From contig NZ_JANUSB010000002.1 in assembly GCF_024793895.1 (NCBI RefSeq), positions 310,001 through 374,000 of the forward strand: DNA of 64,000 nt, read 5' to 3'. The notes under the pieces are model-generated. The model ran no database searches. It was given only the letters and a program-made list of their open reading frames with translations, and was not told the DNA's origin. This DNA comes from Serratia sp. AKBS12 (lineage in GTDB: Bacteria > Pseudomonadota > Gammaproteobacteria > Enterobacterales > Enterobacteriaceae). Shown here piece after piece: positions 26,835 through 36,601 of this stretch. The translations under genes and the position numbers were made by a program. Numbering within the stretch: position 1 is the first letter of the stretch; each line of letters opens with the position of its first letter.

Positions 26835-28019
26835 TCAGGGACGCTCAACCGCCAGCGCCACGCCTTGCCCGCCGCCGACGCACAGCATCGCCAGCCCTTT
26901 ACGCGCCTCGCGCTGCTGCATGGCGTGCAGCAACGTCACCAGTATCCGGCAGCCGGATGCGCCAATCGGGTGCCCCAGCGCAATCGCCCCGCCGTTGACA
27001 TTGACTCTGTCTTCGTTCCAACCCAGCAACTGCCCCAGCGCTAATGCCTGGGCGGCAAAGGCTTCGTTGGCCTCAATCAGATCCACCTCATCCAGTTGCC
27101 AGCCGGCGCGTTGCAGGCAACGCTGTGCCGCCTGCACCGGCCCAATGCCCATCACCGCCGGATCGACGCCCGCCACCGCGTAGGAAACAATGCGTCCCAG
27201 CACCGGCAATTGCAGCTCGGCGGCCCTGGCGGCGCTCATCAGCAGCACCGCCGCCGCGCCGTCGTTCAGCGACGAAGCATTGCCGGCGGTCACCGTCCCG
27301 CCTGGTTTGCGAAATGCCGGACGCAAGCGCGCCAGTATTTCCGGCGTGGTTTCCGCACGCGGTTGCTGATCCTGCGTAACTGTCAACGGCTCACCTTTCG
27401 CTTGCGCTACCGTCACCGGGGTAATTTCCGCCGTAAAGCGCCCGGCGGCCTGCGCCAGCTGGGTTTTATGTTGCGATCGCGCAGCAAACGCATCCTGCGC
27501 TTCGCGGCTGATAGCGTACTTTTCCGCCAGATTTTCGGCGGTAATGCCCATGTGATAATCGTTGAAAGCGTCCCACAGGCCGTCGTGGATCACACTGTCG
27601 ACCAGTTTTCCGTGGCCAAGGCGCAAGCCGGCCCGCGCGCCCTCCATCAGGTACGGCGACTGACTCATGCTTTCCTGCCCGCCGGCGATCACCCCCTGCG
27701 CGTCGCCACAACGGATGGCCTGCACCGCCAGATGCACCGCTTTCAGGCCTGAACCACAGACCTGATTGACGGTAAAGGCCGGCACCGTGAACGGCAGGCC
27801 GGCACCGATCGCCGTCTGACGCGCCGGATTTTGCCCGCAGCCGGCGGTCAGCACCTGACCCATGATCACTTCATCAATCGATTCGACGGCAACGCCGCTA
27901 CGCGTCAACAGCGCCTTGGTCACCAGCGTGCCCAGCTCCACCGCCGTCAGCGATGCCAACGCGCCATGCAGGCTGCCAATCGGCGTGCGGGTGGCCGCAA
28001 CAATCACTACCTCTTGCAT
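26835..28019 (-). CDS. Acetyl-CoA C-acetyltransferase (thiolase)
   Basis: 394 residues, starting [16 protein letters not shown] after a strong AGGAGG. The thiolase triad is visible: acyl-accepting Cys88 in [11 protein letters not shown], the His in [14 protein letters not shown], and the late Cys in LCVGGGQG. It splits acetoacetyl-CoA into two acetyl-CoA, the last step of ketone-body catabolism, and follows the CoA-transferase subunits by 14 bases. A second thiolase gene in the window (38052-39242) belongs to a different operon. Confidence 0.92.
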   Translation of the reverse strand: MQEVVIVAATRTPIGSLHGALASLTAVELGTLVTKALLTRSGVAVESIDEVIMGQVLTAGCGQNPARQTAIGAGLPFTVPAFTVNQVCGSGLKAVHLAVQAIRCGDAQGVIAGGQESMSQSPYLMEGARAGLRLGHGKLVDSVIHDGLWDAFNDYHMGITAENLAEKYAISREAQDAFAARSQHKTQLAQAAGRFTAEITPVTVAQAKGEPLTVTQDQQPRAETTPEILARLRPAFRKPGGTVTAGNASSLNDGAAAVLLMSAARAAELQLPVLGRIVSYAVAGVDPAVMGIGPVQAAQRCLQRAGWQLDEVDLIEANEAFAAQALALGQLLGWNEDRVNVNGGAIALGHPIGASGCRILVTLLHAMQQREARKGLAMLCVGGGQGVALAVERP

Positions 28020-28033
28020 CTTTGCCTCCTGGT

Positions 28034-28687
28034 TCAAAACTGCATTTCCGGCACGTTGTCCGGTACGATCAACTGGCCCGCCGTTTTGGCGACGATCTCC
28101 GCCACGCTGACCCCCGGCGCGCGCTCGCGCAACACAAAGGCGCCACGCTCGATTTCCAGATAGGCCAAATCGGTCAATACCTTGCGAATACAGTTGGCAC
28201 CGGTGAGCGGCAGCGTGCAGCGCGGCAGCAGCTTGGATTCGCCATTTTTCGACGCGTGGGTCATCACCACAATGATGTTTTCGGCACCGGCCACCAGATC
28301 CATCGCGCCGCCCATGCCTTTGACCAACTTGCCGGGGATCATCCAGGAGGCGATGTTGCCCGCCACATCAACCTCAAACGCCCCCAGCACGGTGAGATCG
28401 ACATGGCCGCCGCGGATCATGGCGAACGACTGCGCCGAATCGAAGATCGACGCGCCGGCGCGGGCGGTGACGGTCTGCTTGCCGGCGTTGATCATGTCGG
28501 CATCCAGCTGCTCCTCGCTGGGAAAGCCCCCCATGCCAAGCAGGCCGTTTTCCGATTGCAGCATCACGTCCATACCGGCCGGCACATAGTTGGCCACCAG
28601 CGTTGGGATGCCAATGCCAAGATTGACGTAATAGCCGTCACGCAGCTCTTGCGCCACGCGCTGCGCCATTTGTTCACGGGTGAGCAT
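28034..28687 (-). CDS. 3-oxoacid CoA-transferase, subunit B
   Basis: 217 residues of the beta subunit that forms the covalent CoA intermediate. The catalytic Glu46 lies in QSENGLLGMG, and GGHVDLTVLGAFEVD and PGKLVKGMGGAMDLV are characteristic. With subunit A it transfers CoA from succinyl-CoA (or acetyl-CoA) to acetoacetate. It ends the A-B pair, 11 bases after subunit A, in front of the thiolase gene. Confidence 0.92.
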   Translation of the reverse strand: MLTREQMAQRVAQELRDGYYVNLGIGIPTLVANYVPAGMDVMLQSENGLLGMGGFPSEEQLDADMINAGKQTVTARAGASIFDSAQSFAMIRGGHVDLTVLGAFEVDVAGNIASWMIPGKLVKGMGGAMDLVAGAENIIVVMTHASKNGESKLLPRCTLPLTGANCIRKVLTDLAYLEIERGAFVLRERAPGVSVAEIVAKTAGQLIVPDNVPEMQF

Positions 28688-28698
28688 CGCGGTTCTCC

Positions 28699-29397
28699 TT
28701 AGCTACGCAGGGTGCGCTGTTCGATGCGCTTTTCGAAGGTGCCTTGAATCAGGCGATCGACATAGATGCCTGGAGTATGGATCGCCGCCGGATCCAGTTC
28801 GCCCGGCGCCACGATCTGTTCCACTTCCACCACCGTGATACGCCCGGCGGTAGCCATCAGCGGGTTGAAATTTTGTGCGGTATGGCGGTAAATCACATTG
28901 CCGTAATAGTCCGCCTTCCAGCCTTTGACGATGGCAAAGTCACCAACGATCGCCGGCTCCAGGATGTAGGGACGGCCGTTGAATTCACGTACCTCTTTGC
29001 CTTCGGCCACCGGCGTACCGTAACCGGTAGCGGTGAAAAACGCCGGTATGCCGGCGCCGCCGGCGCGGATCTTTTCCGCCAGCGATCCTTGCGGCGTCAG
29101 CACGACTTCCAACTCACCGCTGATCGCCTGCTGTTCGAACAGCGCATTCTCGCCGACGTAAGACGCTACCACCTTGCGGATTTGCCGGTTTTCCAGCAGC
29201 AGACCCAGGCCAAAACCGTCGACGCCACAGTTATTGGAGACCACCGTCAGGCCATGCACCCCACGGCGACGGATTTCATTGATCAGGTTCTCCGGAATGC
29301 CGCACAGGCCAAAACCGCCCGCCAGCACCGTCATGTTGTCGGTCAGCCCCTCCAGCGCTTCCTGATAGGTGCCGACGCGTTTGTCTAATCCCGCCAT
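28699..29397 (-). CDS. 3-oxoacid CoA-transferase, subunit A
   Basis: 232 residues from ATG 29397 (MAGLDKRV), which has AAGG upstream; a longer form from 29454 is possible but would encode an untypical leader. The family signature [16 protein letters not shown] near the start and [15 protein letters not shown] are present. It is the first gene of the 3-hydroxybutyrate/acetoacetate operon and lies divergent from the LysR gene at 29562, so the regulator probably controls it from the 165-base AT-rich space between them. Confidence 0.9.
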   Translation of the reverse strand: MAGLDKRVGTYQEALEGLTDNMTVLAGGFGLCGIPENLINEIRRRGVHGLTVVSNNCGVDGFGLGLLLENRQIRKVVASYVGENALFEQQAISGELEVVLTPQGSLAEKIRAGGAGIPAFFTATGYGTPVAEGKEVREFNGRPYILEPAIVGDFAIVKGWKADYYGNVIYRHTAQNFNPLMATAGRITVVEVEQIVAPGELDPAAIHTPGIYVDRLIQGTFEKRIEQRTLRS

Positions 29398-29561
29398 ACG
29401 CAGCCTTGTGTTTTTTGCCGGGAGCACCGTGCTCCTGCCCATGCCTGGCATCATCAGCGTGCAAAAATGATTTGTTAATTTTGTTTTTGTGACCTATTCA
29501 TTGGGATTTTTTATTAATATGTTGTTAATTAATATTTTCCAATAAGTTAAGAAACTGCAAA

Positions 29562-30452
29562 ATGAAAATGAACATCAAGCAGTTACGCGCGTTTTTAGCG
29601 GTAGCTCACACTCTGAACTTTGCCCAGGCCAGCGAACGGCTGAATATTTCGCAGCCGGCGCTCAGCCTGTCGATCCGCGGGCTGGAAGAAGCGCTGGGGG
29701 GTGCCTTGCTGATGCGCACTACCCGGCGTGTGGCGCTGACGCCGGAAGGGGAAAGCTTCTTCCCGATGGCAAGGCAATTGCTGGCGGACTGGGACAACGC
29801 CGAAGAGGCACTGAGACAACGCTTCACCCTGCAACGCGGTAAGGTGTCGATCGCCGCAATGCCCTCGTTTGCTGCCAATCAGCTACCGCCAATCCTGAAG
29901 CGCTTTCGCGATCGTTATGCCGGCATCAACGTGGCGGTGCACGATGTGATAAATGAACAGGTGTTCGAAATGATCCGCGAAGGCCGGGTGGAAATGGGCA
30001 TCGCCTTCGAACCGGAACCCAGCGACACTCTGCACTTCACTCCGCTGGGTAACGATCGCTTTGTGGCGGTGGTACCGCACGATTCGCCGTTGGCAAGCAA
30101 AGAGCAAATCAGCTGGCGTGAACTGCTGACGCTGGACTTCATTACCCTGCAACGCCCTTCGGCGGTACGCCTGTTGCTGGAACAGGCGCTGGCCCGCAGC
30201 GGTACGAAACTGGAGGTAGCGTTCGAAAGCCATCAGTTGGTGACCGTCGGCCGGATGGTGGCCAACGGATTGGGTGCCAGCGCGGTGCCGGCGCTGTGCG
30301 AACGGCAAATGGGCGAACTGGGCGCCAAATGCGTGCCATTGATCGGCCCGTGCATCGAACGACGCATCGGCCTGCTCCGCCTGGCGCAGCATCAACTGTC
30401 CACCGCCGCACAGGCCTTGGCCGAGGTGATTGAAGGGGAGGTCAGCGGGTGA
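29562..30452 (+). CDS. LysR-family regulator of the ketone-body operon
   Basis: 296 residues: a winged helix-turn-helix at the N terminus (LRAFLAVAHTLNFAQASE, then NISQPALSLSIRGLEEALGG) and a co-inducer domain after residue 90. Position, directly divergent from the CoA-transferase gene, is the standard LysR arrangement, so activation by 3-hydroxybutyrate or acetoacetate is likely. The shared upstream region contains ATTAAT repeats that could serve as binding arms. Confidence 0.87.
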   Translation: MKMNIKQLRAFLAVAHTLNFAQASERLNISQPALSLSIRGLEEALGGALLMRTTRRVALTPEGESFFPMARQLLADWDNAEEALRQRFTLQRGKVSIAAMPSFAANQLPPILKRFRDRYAGINVAVHDVINEQVFEMIREGRVEMGIAFEPEPSDTLHFTPLGNDRFVAVVPHDSPLASKEQISWRELLTLDFITLQRPSAVRLLLEQALARSGTKLEVAFESHQLVTVGRMVANGLGASAVPALCERQMGELGAKCVPLIGPCIERRIGLLRLAQHQLSTAAQALAEVIEGEVSG

Positions 30453-30546
30453 GGTTTCAGATAGTTTATAGGTAATAACATTATCATCCGGCTGTTCCCT
30501 GCCAGCTGAAAATGTTAAGTTTCACGATATTGATGCTAGGTGAATA

Positions 30547-30948
30547 ATGAAAATCGCGGTCATCGTCTGTTTATTGTTGGTTTTGCTGTGCATCCTGGTT
30601 CAATACCTGCTTGCTCGTCTGCATAAAAAAGAATTCGATGATTTTTATAAAAACTATGTCGCATATGGACATTTTGTCCCGCCTTACGTGGTGTTTGCAG
30701 ATAACCTGGGCGTCCTTGGCACCTCGTTGAAGGCAAAATGGTTTCTTTGGATTTTGCGAGGCAGGAAAATAAAAACACAGCGCAATAAGTGGTTGGATAA
30801 AAAAACGTATGATTTTGTACAGGAGCACGCTTCAAAAAAGTTGCAATCCTGGATCAGGCTCGACCTTACCCTATTGATATATCAAGGAATATTTTTGTTT
30901 CTGGCTGAGGCACTCATTTTACTGATAAATAATGAAATAATCAGCTGA
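30547..30948 (+). CDS. Hypothetical membrane protein, 133 residues
   Basis: Two predicted membrane helices, one at the N terminus (AVIVCLLLVLLCILVQYLL) and one at the C terminus (LTLLIYQGIFLFLAEALILL), flank a basic cytoplasmic region. I do not recognise the family. It stands alone between the LysR gene and the SRPBCC gene and is AT-richer than both. No further gene is credible from 30949 to 31222. Confidence 0.6.
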   Translation: MKIAVIVCLLLVLLCILVQYLLARLHKKEFDDFYKNYVAYGHFVPPYVVFADNLGVLGTSLKAKWFLWILRGRKIKTQRNKWLDKKTYDFVQEHASKKLQSWIRLDLTLLIYQGIFLFLAEALILLINNEIIS

Positions 30949-31222
30949 GATGAAATACCTCGGGATTGGTTAAGCTAATAACAGGCTGTTTTATTACCGA
31001 TAACATTCTTCTCGAACGGGACAACGTTAACACCACAATCCAGCAGCGATCCCTCTTTGTTCTGCATTACCTTTCACGCCCCTCTCCTGCGCCAGCCAAG
31101 CGTAACGGCAGGAAAAATCCTGAGTTTTTGCTTAACTTGAATAATGAGGAAATAACCCACAAGGAAACCCCGAACACCGCAGACTGTATTTAACACGGCC
31201 TGTGTTAACGACGAGGAGAGTT

Positions 31223-31762
31223 ATGCAACATACTCAACTGAACGTCGAAGGCGTTAAAAACAAAAGCAAAGCGGTTGAAGTCAACCGATGGATCACCATC
31301 GGTAAACCGGCGCTGGAACTGCAACGGCTGTGGTGCGAACCGCATACCTTGCCGCTGATCATGTCCCACTTCGCCAAGGTCGATATCCTCAACGAACGCG
31401 AATCCAGCTGGATGGTGGAAGATATGCTGAGCCAGAAATGGTATTGGCAAAATCGCATCACCGAGCTGCAACCTGGCGTCGCCATCTATTGGCAATCCTT
31501 GCAAGGCGCCGACCTGCCAAACGAAGGCAGCCTGCTGTTCCGCGAGGCTCCAGCCGCGAAAGGCACCGAACTTTCCCTACGGGTTATTTTTGAGCCCCCC
31601 GGCGGTGAAATGGGCAAAAAAATCGCCGACTGGTTAAACGTGGTGCCAAATGAGATCGTCAGCAAAGCGCTACACCGCTTTAAGAGCCTGGCCGAAACCG
31701 GCGAAATCCCGCTGGTTTCACCACCGCCGGCTGGTGCTGACCGAGCGAAGAAGGAGGCGTGA
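31223..31762 (+). CDS. SRPBCC (START-like) domain protein
   Basis: 179 residues beginning MQHTQLNVEGVKNKSKAVEV after GAGGAG. The helix-grip pattern is clear (WCEPHTLPLIMSHFAKVDIL, then VIFEPPGGEMGKK), as in YkuD-independent polyketide cyclase/dehydrase-like proteins that bind hydrophobic ligands. Its TGA overlaps the ATG of the zinc alcohol dehydrogenase (TGATG), so both products are made together. Such pairs occur in stress or aldehyde-handling modules. The ligand is unknown. Confidence 0.78.
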   Translation: MQHTQLNVEGVKNKSKAVEVNRWITIGKPALELQRLWCEPHTLPLIMSHFAKVDILNERESSWMVEDMLSQKWYWQNRITELQPGVAIYWQSLQGADLPNEGSLLFREAPAAKGTELSLRVIFEPPGGEMGKKIADWLNVVPNEIVSKALHRFKSLAETGEIPLVSPPPAGADRAKKEA

Positions 31763-32928
31763 TGCGAGCACTGTGCTGGAACGGGGTCAATGACCTGCGT
31801 GTAGAAACGGTGAACGACCCCACGCTGCTCAACCCTGGAGACGCAATTGTGAAGGTCAGGCTGACCACCACCTGCGGTTCGGATTTACACCTGATCGACG
31901 GGCTGATCCCCAGCATGCAAGACGGCGATATTCTTGGCCACGAATTTATGGGTGAAATTGTCGAAATCGGCCGTGGGGTCAAGCGGGTAAACGTCGGCCA
32001 GCGCGTGGTGGTACCGTCATTCATTGTTTGCGGCTCCTGCTGGTACTGTCAGCATCAGCTGTATTCCTGCTGCGACAATACCCACCCGCAGCCCGAGCTG
32101 GGCGAAACCATGCTGGGCTATCCCACCGCCGGTATCTATGCCTACAGTCACGCCTTTGGTGGCTACGCCGGTTCGCACGCCGAATACGTGCGCGTGCCGT
32201 TTGCCGATAACGACTGTTTCGTCATTCCGGACGGCGTCAGCGATGAACAGGCGCTGTTTTTGTCCGATGCGGCGCCCACCGGCTATATGGGTGCCGATTT
32301 CTGCAATATTCACTCTGGCGATATCGTCGCGGTGTGGGGCTGCGGCGGCGTCGGCCTGATGGCACAGCAGAGCGCGTTGCTGATGGGCGCCGAAAAAGTG
32401 ATCGCCATCGATCGCTTCCCGGAGCGGCTGGCATTTGCGCAAAACACCTTCGGCGCCATTCCGCTGAATTACACCCAGGTAGATGTGCCGGAAGCGTTAC
32501 TGGAACTGACCGGCGGCCGCGGCCCGGACAGCTGCATTGACGCCGTCGGCATGGAAGCCAAAGGCGAAGGGCTGACCCAGATCTACGATCGCACCAAGCA
32601 GCTGCTGCACCTGCAAACCGACGTCGGTGCCGCGCTGCGTCAGGCGCTGTACTGCTGCCGCAAGGCCGGCACCGTGGCGATTCTCGGCGTTTACGGCGTG
32701 ATGGATAAGTTTCCGGTCGGGCTGATGATCAATAAAAGCCTGACGATTCGTACCGCCCAGCAGCACGGCCAGCGTTATGTACCGACGCTGCTGGATCTGG
32801 TTGCCACAGGGAAAATGAATCCGGCGTTGATGGCGACGCATCGCTTTTCGCTGGAGGACGCGCCCCAGGGCTACCAGATGTTCAAGCATAAAACCGACGG
32901 CTGTTTGCGCGCCGTGTTCGCCCCCTGA
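31762..32928 (+). CDS. Zinc-dependent alcohol/formaldehyde dehydrogenase-like protein
   Basis: 388-residue medium-chain dehydrogenase. The catalytic zinc site is seen in TTTCGSDLHLIDG and GHEFMGEIVEIG, and the structural zinc loop in VCGSCWYCQHQLYSCC. The Rossmann motif VWGCGGVGLMAQQ follows. The insertion after GPDSCIDAVGMEAKG is typical of the glutathione-independent formaldehyde dehydrogenase-like branch. It probably oxidises a small alcohol or aldehyde with NAD+. It is translationally coupled to the SRPBCC gene. Confidence 0.85.
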   Translation: MRALCWNGVNDLRVETVNDPTLLNPGDAIVKVRLTTTCGSDLHLIDGLIPSMQDGDILGHEFMGEIVEIGRGVKRVNVGQRVVVPSFIVCGSCWYCQHQLYSCCDNTHPQPELGETMLGYPTAGIYAYSHAFGGYAGSHAEYVRVPFADNDCFVIPDGVSDEQALFLSDAAPTGYMGADFCNIHSGDIVAVWGCGGVGLMAQQSALLMGAEKVIAIDRFPERLAFAQNTFGAIPLNYTQVDVPEALLELTGGRGPDSCIDAVGMEAKGEGLTQIYDRTKQLLHLQTDVGAALRQALYCCRKAGTVAILGVYGVMDKFPVGLMINKSLTIRTAQQHGQRYVPTLLDLVATGKMNPALMATHRFSLEDAPQGYQMFKHKTDGCLRAVFAP

Positions 32929-32998
32929 CGATAGGCCTGTACCGTACGCAATGTGCGCTCCGACGGCATCGGCGGCAAAATAGCTCCCCTTTCCAATA

Positions 32999-33017
32999 AA
33001 TAATGATTATTATTCTC
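32999..33017. promoter_or_regulatory. Fur box upstream of yncE
   Basis: The 19-mer at 32999-33017 agrees with the Fur consensus at 15 of 19 positions. It lies 124 bases before the yncE start. In E. coli yncE is Fur-repressed, which fits. Confidence 0.65.
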
Positions 33018-33026
33018 AAATATAAA

Positions 33027-33052
33027 GCCGGACGCGCAATGACGTGTCCGGC
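33027..33052 (+). other. Hairpin in the yncE leader region
   Basis: GCCGGACGCG / CGTGTCCGGC pair over ten bases (one G-T pair) around a six-base loop. TTTT follows about ten bases later. It may be the terminator of the upstream dehydrogenase gene or a leader structure of yncE, depending on where yncE transcription starts. Confidence 0.45.
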
Positions 33053-33140
33053 GTCGTCGTGCTTTTAATTCAATGTTGAGCTGTTTTCGCCGTTCGGCAT
33101 CCGCCGGCGGCCACAACACGATTAACCATATGGAGATGTT

Positions 33141-34217
33141 ATGAACACTGTGATGACAACCGGTCGTCGTTTCGGCGGGCGGGCGGTTTTGCCACTGATG
33201 CTGCTCACCAGCCTGCTGTTTTCTAGCGTATCGCACGCGCAGTCCGACACACAACTGCTGCGCAAGCCGATTGGCAAGGGTGCGTATGAAATGGCCTATA
33301 GCCAAAGCGAAAACGCGCTGTATCTGGCCACCTCGCAGAGCCGTAAGCTGGATAAAGGCGGCGTGGTATATCGCCTGGATCCCACCACGCTGGACGTGAC
33401 GCAGATCATCCATAACGACCTCAAGCCGTTTGGCGCCGCGATCAACGACAAAACCAATACGCTGTATTTTGGCAACACCGTCGACAGCAGCGTTACCGCC
33501 ATCGACGCCAACAGCGGCAACGTGAAAGGTCGCCTGGTGCTGGATGCTCGCAAGCGTTCCGACAGCGTAAAACCGCTGGCACCGCGTGAACTGGTGGCCG
33601 ACGCCAATACCGACACCCTGTATATCACCGGTCTGGGTGAATCCAGCGTGGTATGGGTAGTGGACGGCAAGGATCTGACGCTGCGCGCCACTATCGCCAA
33701 CACCGGCAAGTATGGCACCGGCCTGGCGCTGGACGCCGCCGCTGGCCGCCTGTACGTGACCAACGCCGACGGCGAGCTGCTGACCATCGACACCAAAACC
33801 AACAACATCCTGTCGCGCCACAAGCTGGATCAATCCAAAGAGCACTTCTTCCTGAACATCAGCCTGGATCCGGCGAACCATCGTGCGTTCATCACCGATT
33901 CCAAACAGCCGCAGGTGCTGGTGGTTGATACCCGCAACGGCGCTATCCTGCACAAAATCGAGGTACCGACCTCGCTGGCAGTGCTGTTTAATCCGGCGCG
34001 TAACGAGGCGTACGTCACCCACCGCGAAGCTGGCGAAGTCAGCGTGATCGATGCCAAAACTTATCAGGTGCTGCGCACCGTCAAAACGCCGACCCACCCG
34101 AACAGCCTGGCGCTGTCACCGGACGGCCAGACGCTGTACGTCAGCGTCAAGCAGGCTGCCAGCCGCGAGAAGGAAGCCACCGATCCGGATGACGTGATCC
34201 GTATCGCACTGAAGTAA
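33141..34217 (+). CDS. yncE: YncE-like periplasmic beta-propeller protein
   Basis: 358 residues with a signal peptide ending near SHAQSD (residue about 33), followed by seven beta-propeller blades (repeats such as LYLATSQSRK, LYFGNTVDSS, LYITGLGESS, LYVTNADGEL). The closest match I recognise is E. coli YncE, a periplasmic DNA-binding propeller expressed under iron limitation. The Fur box upstream supports the same regulation here. It is followed by a convergent CdaR-type gene. Confidence 0.88.
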   Translation: MNTVMTTGRRFGGRAVLPLMLLTSLLFSSVSHAQSDTQLLRKPIGKGAYEMAYSQSENALYLATSQSRKLDKGGVVYRLDPTTLDVTQIIHNDLKPFGAAINDKTNTLYFGNTVDSSVTAIDANSGNVKGRLVLDARKRSDSVKPLAPRELVADANTDTLYITGLGESSVVWVVDGKDLTLRATIANTGKYGTGLALDAAAGRLYVTNADGELLTIDTKTNNILSRHKLDQSKEHFFLNISLDPANHRAFITDSKQPQVLVVDTRNGAILHKIEVPTSLAVLFNPARNEAYVTHREAGEVSVIDAKTYQVLRTVKTPTHPNSLALSPDGQTLYVSVKQAASREKEATDPDDVIRIALK

Positions 34218-34243
34218 GCAATATCGGGGGTGCTGCGGCGCCC

Positions 34244-35401
34244 CTAACTCACCCCGGCGATCCACGGGCTCTGTTTCGGTTGATGCTTGCGATAGCAATG
34301 AATCGATACCGACAGCTGGATCAGATCCATAAAGACCATCGGATCCAGATGCAGCTGCTTTTTCACCTGCTGTAAACGGTAAGCCAGCGTATTGCGATGG
34401 ATGCCCAGCGCCTGCGCTGTCCGCCCCAGTTCCGCATTATGGGCAATAAAGCTGTCCAGCGTTTCCAACAGCACCTCACCGGAATCATGGCGCAGCAGCT
34501 GATGCACGATCTTGTCGAAAAAATTCAGCAGATAGCTGCTTTCCAGCACCTTGAACAGGCACAGTACCGCCATCTCGCGAAAATAGTAGAGCTGTTGCTG
34601 CGGCTGCACCTTCATGCCAACCGCAATCACCGCTCGGGCAAACTGAATCGCCTCGCGCAGATCGTTCGGCGACTCCGCCCGCAGGCCAACGCCGATATGG
34701 TATTGACTGATCTGGCTGTCGAGTATAAAGCGGATCTGCTCCAGCAGTCGCTCCTGCCCGCCATCGTCACGGACCAGTACCAGCAGCTCATGGCTGCCCA
34801 GCAATAGCACCTCGGTCACGTTTTCCAGCATGCTGATCTGGCGCAGCAAGGTATCCAATATTTCACAGATACGCGCCTGGGCAATGGCAAGATCGACCAC
34901 CAGCGGCACCGTCGGCGCGTGAAAGGTAAAGCCCAACTGCGCCAGACGGCTGAACGCACGCTGCCCCGCCGGGTGATCGCCGTGCTCCAGATACTGGCTG
35001 AACAGCGTGTCACGCAGCCGCTGGCGCCAATTGATGTCACGCATCTCCTGCGCCTGGCGTACCAGCAGTTCGGCGGTCAGGATCGCCAGTTCCGCATAAC
35101 GGCCGATGGCGCCCGGTTCTCCGCTGACGCCGACCACCATCACCACCCGATCGTCTACCGTGATCGGGTGGTTGATGCCGGGGTGCACGTTGCGAAACCG
35201 CGCCGCCTGCTGGGCATTGTCGATGGTAATGCGCTTGCCGGTGCGGATCACTTCCACGGCGACATCATGCTGTTCCCCGATCCGATGCCGTTCCCCCGAG
35301 GCAATAATGCGGCCATGGTGATCGATAACGTTGACGTTATGATGGATGATTGCCATCGCGCGCGTAACAATTTCGTTGGCCAGGTGTGTTGTGATCAGCA
35401 T
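34244..35401 (-). CDS. CdaR-type sugar diacid regulator
   Basis: 385 residues with the CdaR layout: an N-terminal sugar-diacid recognition domain starting MLITTHLANEIVTRAM, a central GGDEF-like fold, and a C-terminal PucR-type helix-turn-helix (LGIHRNTLAYRLQQVKK). In E. coli CdaR activates galactarate, glucarate and glycerate genes. Here it lies 23 bases downstream of a glycerate kinase gene on the same strand and probably responds to D-glycerate. Confidence 0.87.
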   Translation of the reverse strand: MLITTHLANEIVTRAMAIIHHNVNVIDHHGRIIASGERHRIGEQHDVAVEVIRTGKRITIDNAQQAARFRNVHPGINHPITVDDRVVMVVGVSGEPGAIGRYAELAILTAELLVRQAQEMRDINWRQRLRDTLFSQYLEHGDHPAGQRAFSRLAQLGFTFHAPTVPLVVDLAIAQARICEILDTLLRQISMLENVTEVLLLGSHELLVLVRDDGGQERLLEQIRFILDSQISQYHIGVGLRAESPNDLREAIQFARAVIAVGMKVQPQQQLYYFREMAVLCLFKVLESSYLLNFFDKIVHQLLRHDSGEVLLETLDSFIAHNAELGRTAQALGIHRNTLAYRLQQVKKQLHLDPMVFMDLIQLSVSIHCYRKHQPKQSPWIAGVS

Positions 35402-35424
35402 GCTTTTTCCCGTTGATGATGTGG

Positions 35425-36591
35425 CTAACGGCCGACGGACGCCATGCTGGCCCCCACTCGCAGCGTGCGCAGCAGGTTTTCAGCCGTGTCGGCCAACAGT
35501 GACTCACAGGCCGAGATGGATTCAGCCAGCGCCATCGGGCGTGGGCAGATCGACCACATGGCCTGCAGATGATGTTGATACAGCTCACGGCTGTCCTTGT
35601 CGCGATCGCCACACAGAGCGATGGTCGGCACGCCGCAGCGCGCTGCCGCGCCGGCTACCCCGATCGGCGCTTTGCCAAAGGCACTTTGCCGGTCCAGACG
35701 CCCCTCGCCGACGATTGCCAGCGACGCCTGCTGTAAATGGCGTTCTGCATCCAGCAGCCGCAGTACCAGTTCGATTCCCGGCACCAGCCGGGCACCGCAC
35801 AGCCACTGCAACATCGCCCCCATTCCGCCGGCGGCCCCTGCACCGGGTTGATCGCTGATACACCGACCGCTGGCGGCTTCCATCACCCGGGCCAGATTGG
35901 TCATGCCCGCTTCCAGCGCGCTTAACGCGGCGTCATCCGCCCCTTTCTGCCGACCGTACACCCAGGTCGCGCCGTGCGGCCCCAGCAAGGGGTTGCTGAC
36001 ATCGCAGGATGCGGCCAGATCGCAATGTCGCAGCCGGGGGTCGAGACTCGCCATATCGACTCGGGCAATGTGCGCCAGATCGTCACCGCAGGCTCCGGCG
36101 GCCAGCAAGCTGCCATCGTCACGGTAGAAGCGCACGCCCAGCGCCTGTGCGCAACCGACGCCACCGTCATTGCTGGCGCTGCCGCCCAGGCCGACGATCA
36201 GCCGTTCACCGCCGCCGTCGAGTGCGGCGCGCAGCATCTGCCCCAGACCATAGCTACTGGCGCGGCCGACCTCGCGCTGCGCCGGCGGCGTCAGTTCCAG
36301 CCCACAGCATTGCGCCATCTCCACCACCGCACCGCCGTCCCCCAAGTTCAGATAGGCACCGTTGACTTCTGCGCCGTACGGACCACGACAACGCTGCTCA
36401 TGCCAGGTTGCCGCAGGCAGTAGCGGGCTGTGCGCCAGGGTTTGCAACAAGCCCTCTCCGCCGTCGGATACCGGCATTTCCACCAGTTCAAGCTCGGTAT
36501 CTACCCGCCGCAGCCCCGCCGCTACCGCAGCGCAGGCCGCCTGAGCGCTACAGCTGCCCTTGAAGGAATCCAGCGCAATCACAATCTTCAT
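35425..36591 (-). CDS. Glycerate 2-kinase
   Basis: 388 residues starting MKIVIALDSFKGSCSAQ, with GGGAG just upstream; the longer frame from 36630 overlaps the transporter and is rejected. Typical segments are PVSDGGEGLLQTL, GLGGSASNDGGVGCAQALG and AIVGEGRLDRQSAFGKAP. It phosphorylates D-glycerate to 2-phosphoglycerate, linking glycerate uptake to glycolysis. It is ten bases downstream of an ACS-family transporter gene. Confidence 0.92.
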   Translation of the reverse strand: MKIVIALDSFKGSCSAQAACAAVAAGLRRVDTELELVEMPVSDGGEGLLQTLAHSPLLPAATWHEQRCRGPYGAEVNGAYLNLGDGGAVVEMAQCCGLELTPPAQREVGRASSYGLGQMLRAALDGGGERLIVGLGGSASNDGGVGCAQALGVRFYRDDGSLLAAGACGDDLAHIARVDMASLDPRLRHCDLAASCDVSNPLLGPHGATWVYGRQKGADDAALSALEAGMTNLARVMEAASGRCISDQPGAGAAGGMGAMLQWLCGARLVPGIELVLRLLDAERHLQQASLAIVGEGRLDRQSAFGKAPIGVAGAAARCGVPTIALCGDRDKDSRELYQHHLQAMWSICPRPMALAESISACESLLADTAENLLRTLRVGASMASVGR

Positions 36592-36601
36592 GCCACTCCC
36601 C

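Noticed and set aside
32871..34097. 408-codon minus-strand frame over yncE
   Set aside because: The plus strand gives a signal peptide and beta-propeller repeats; the minus frame is a shadow.
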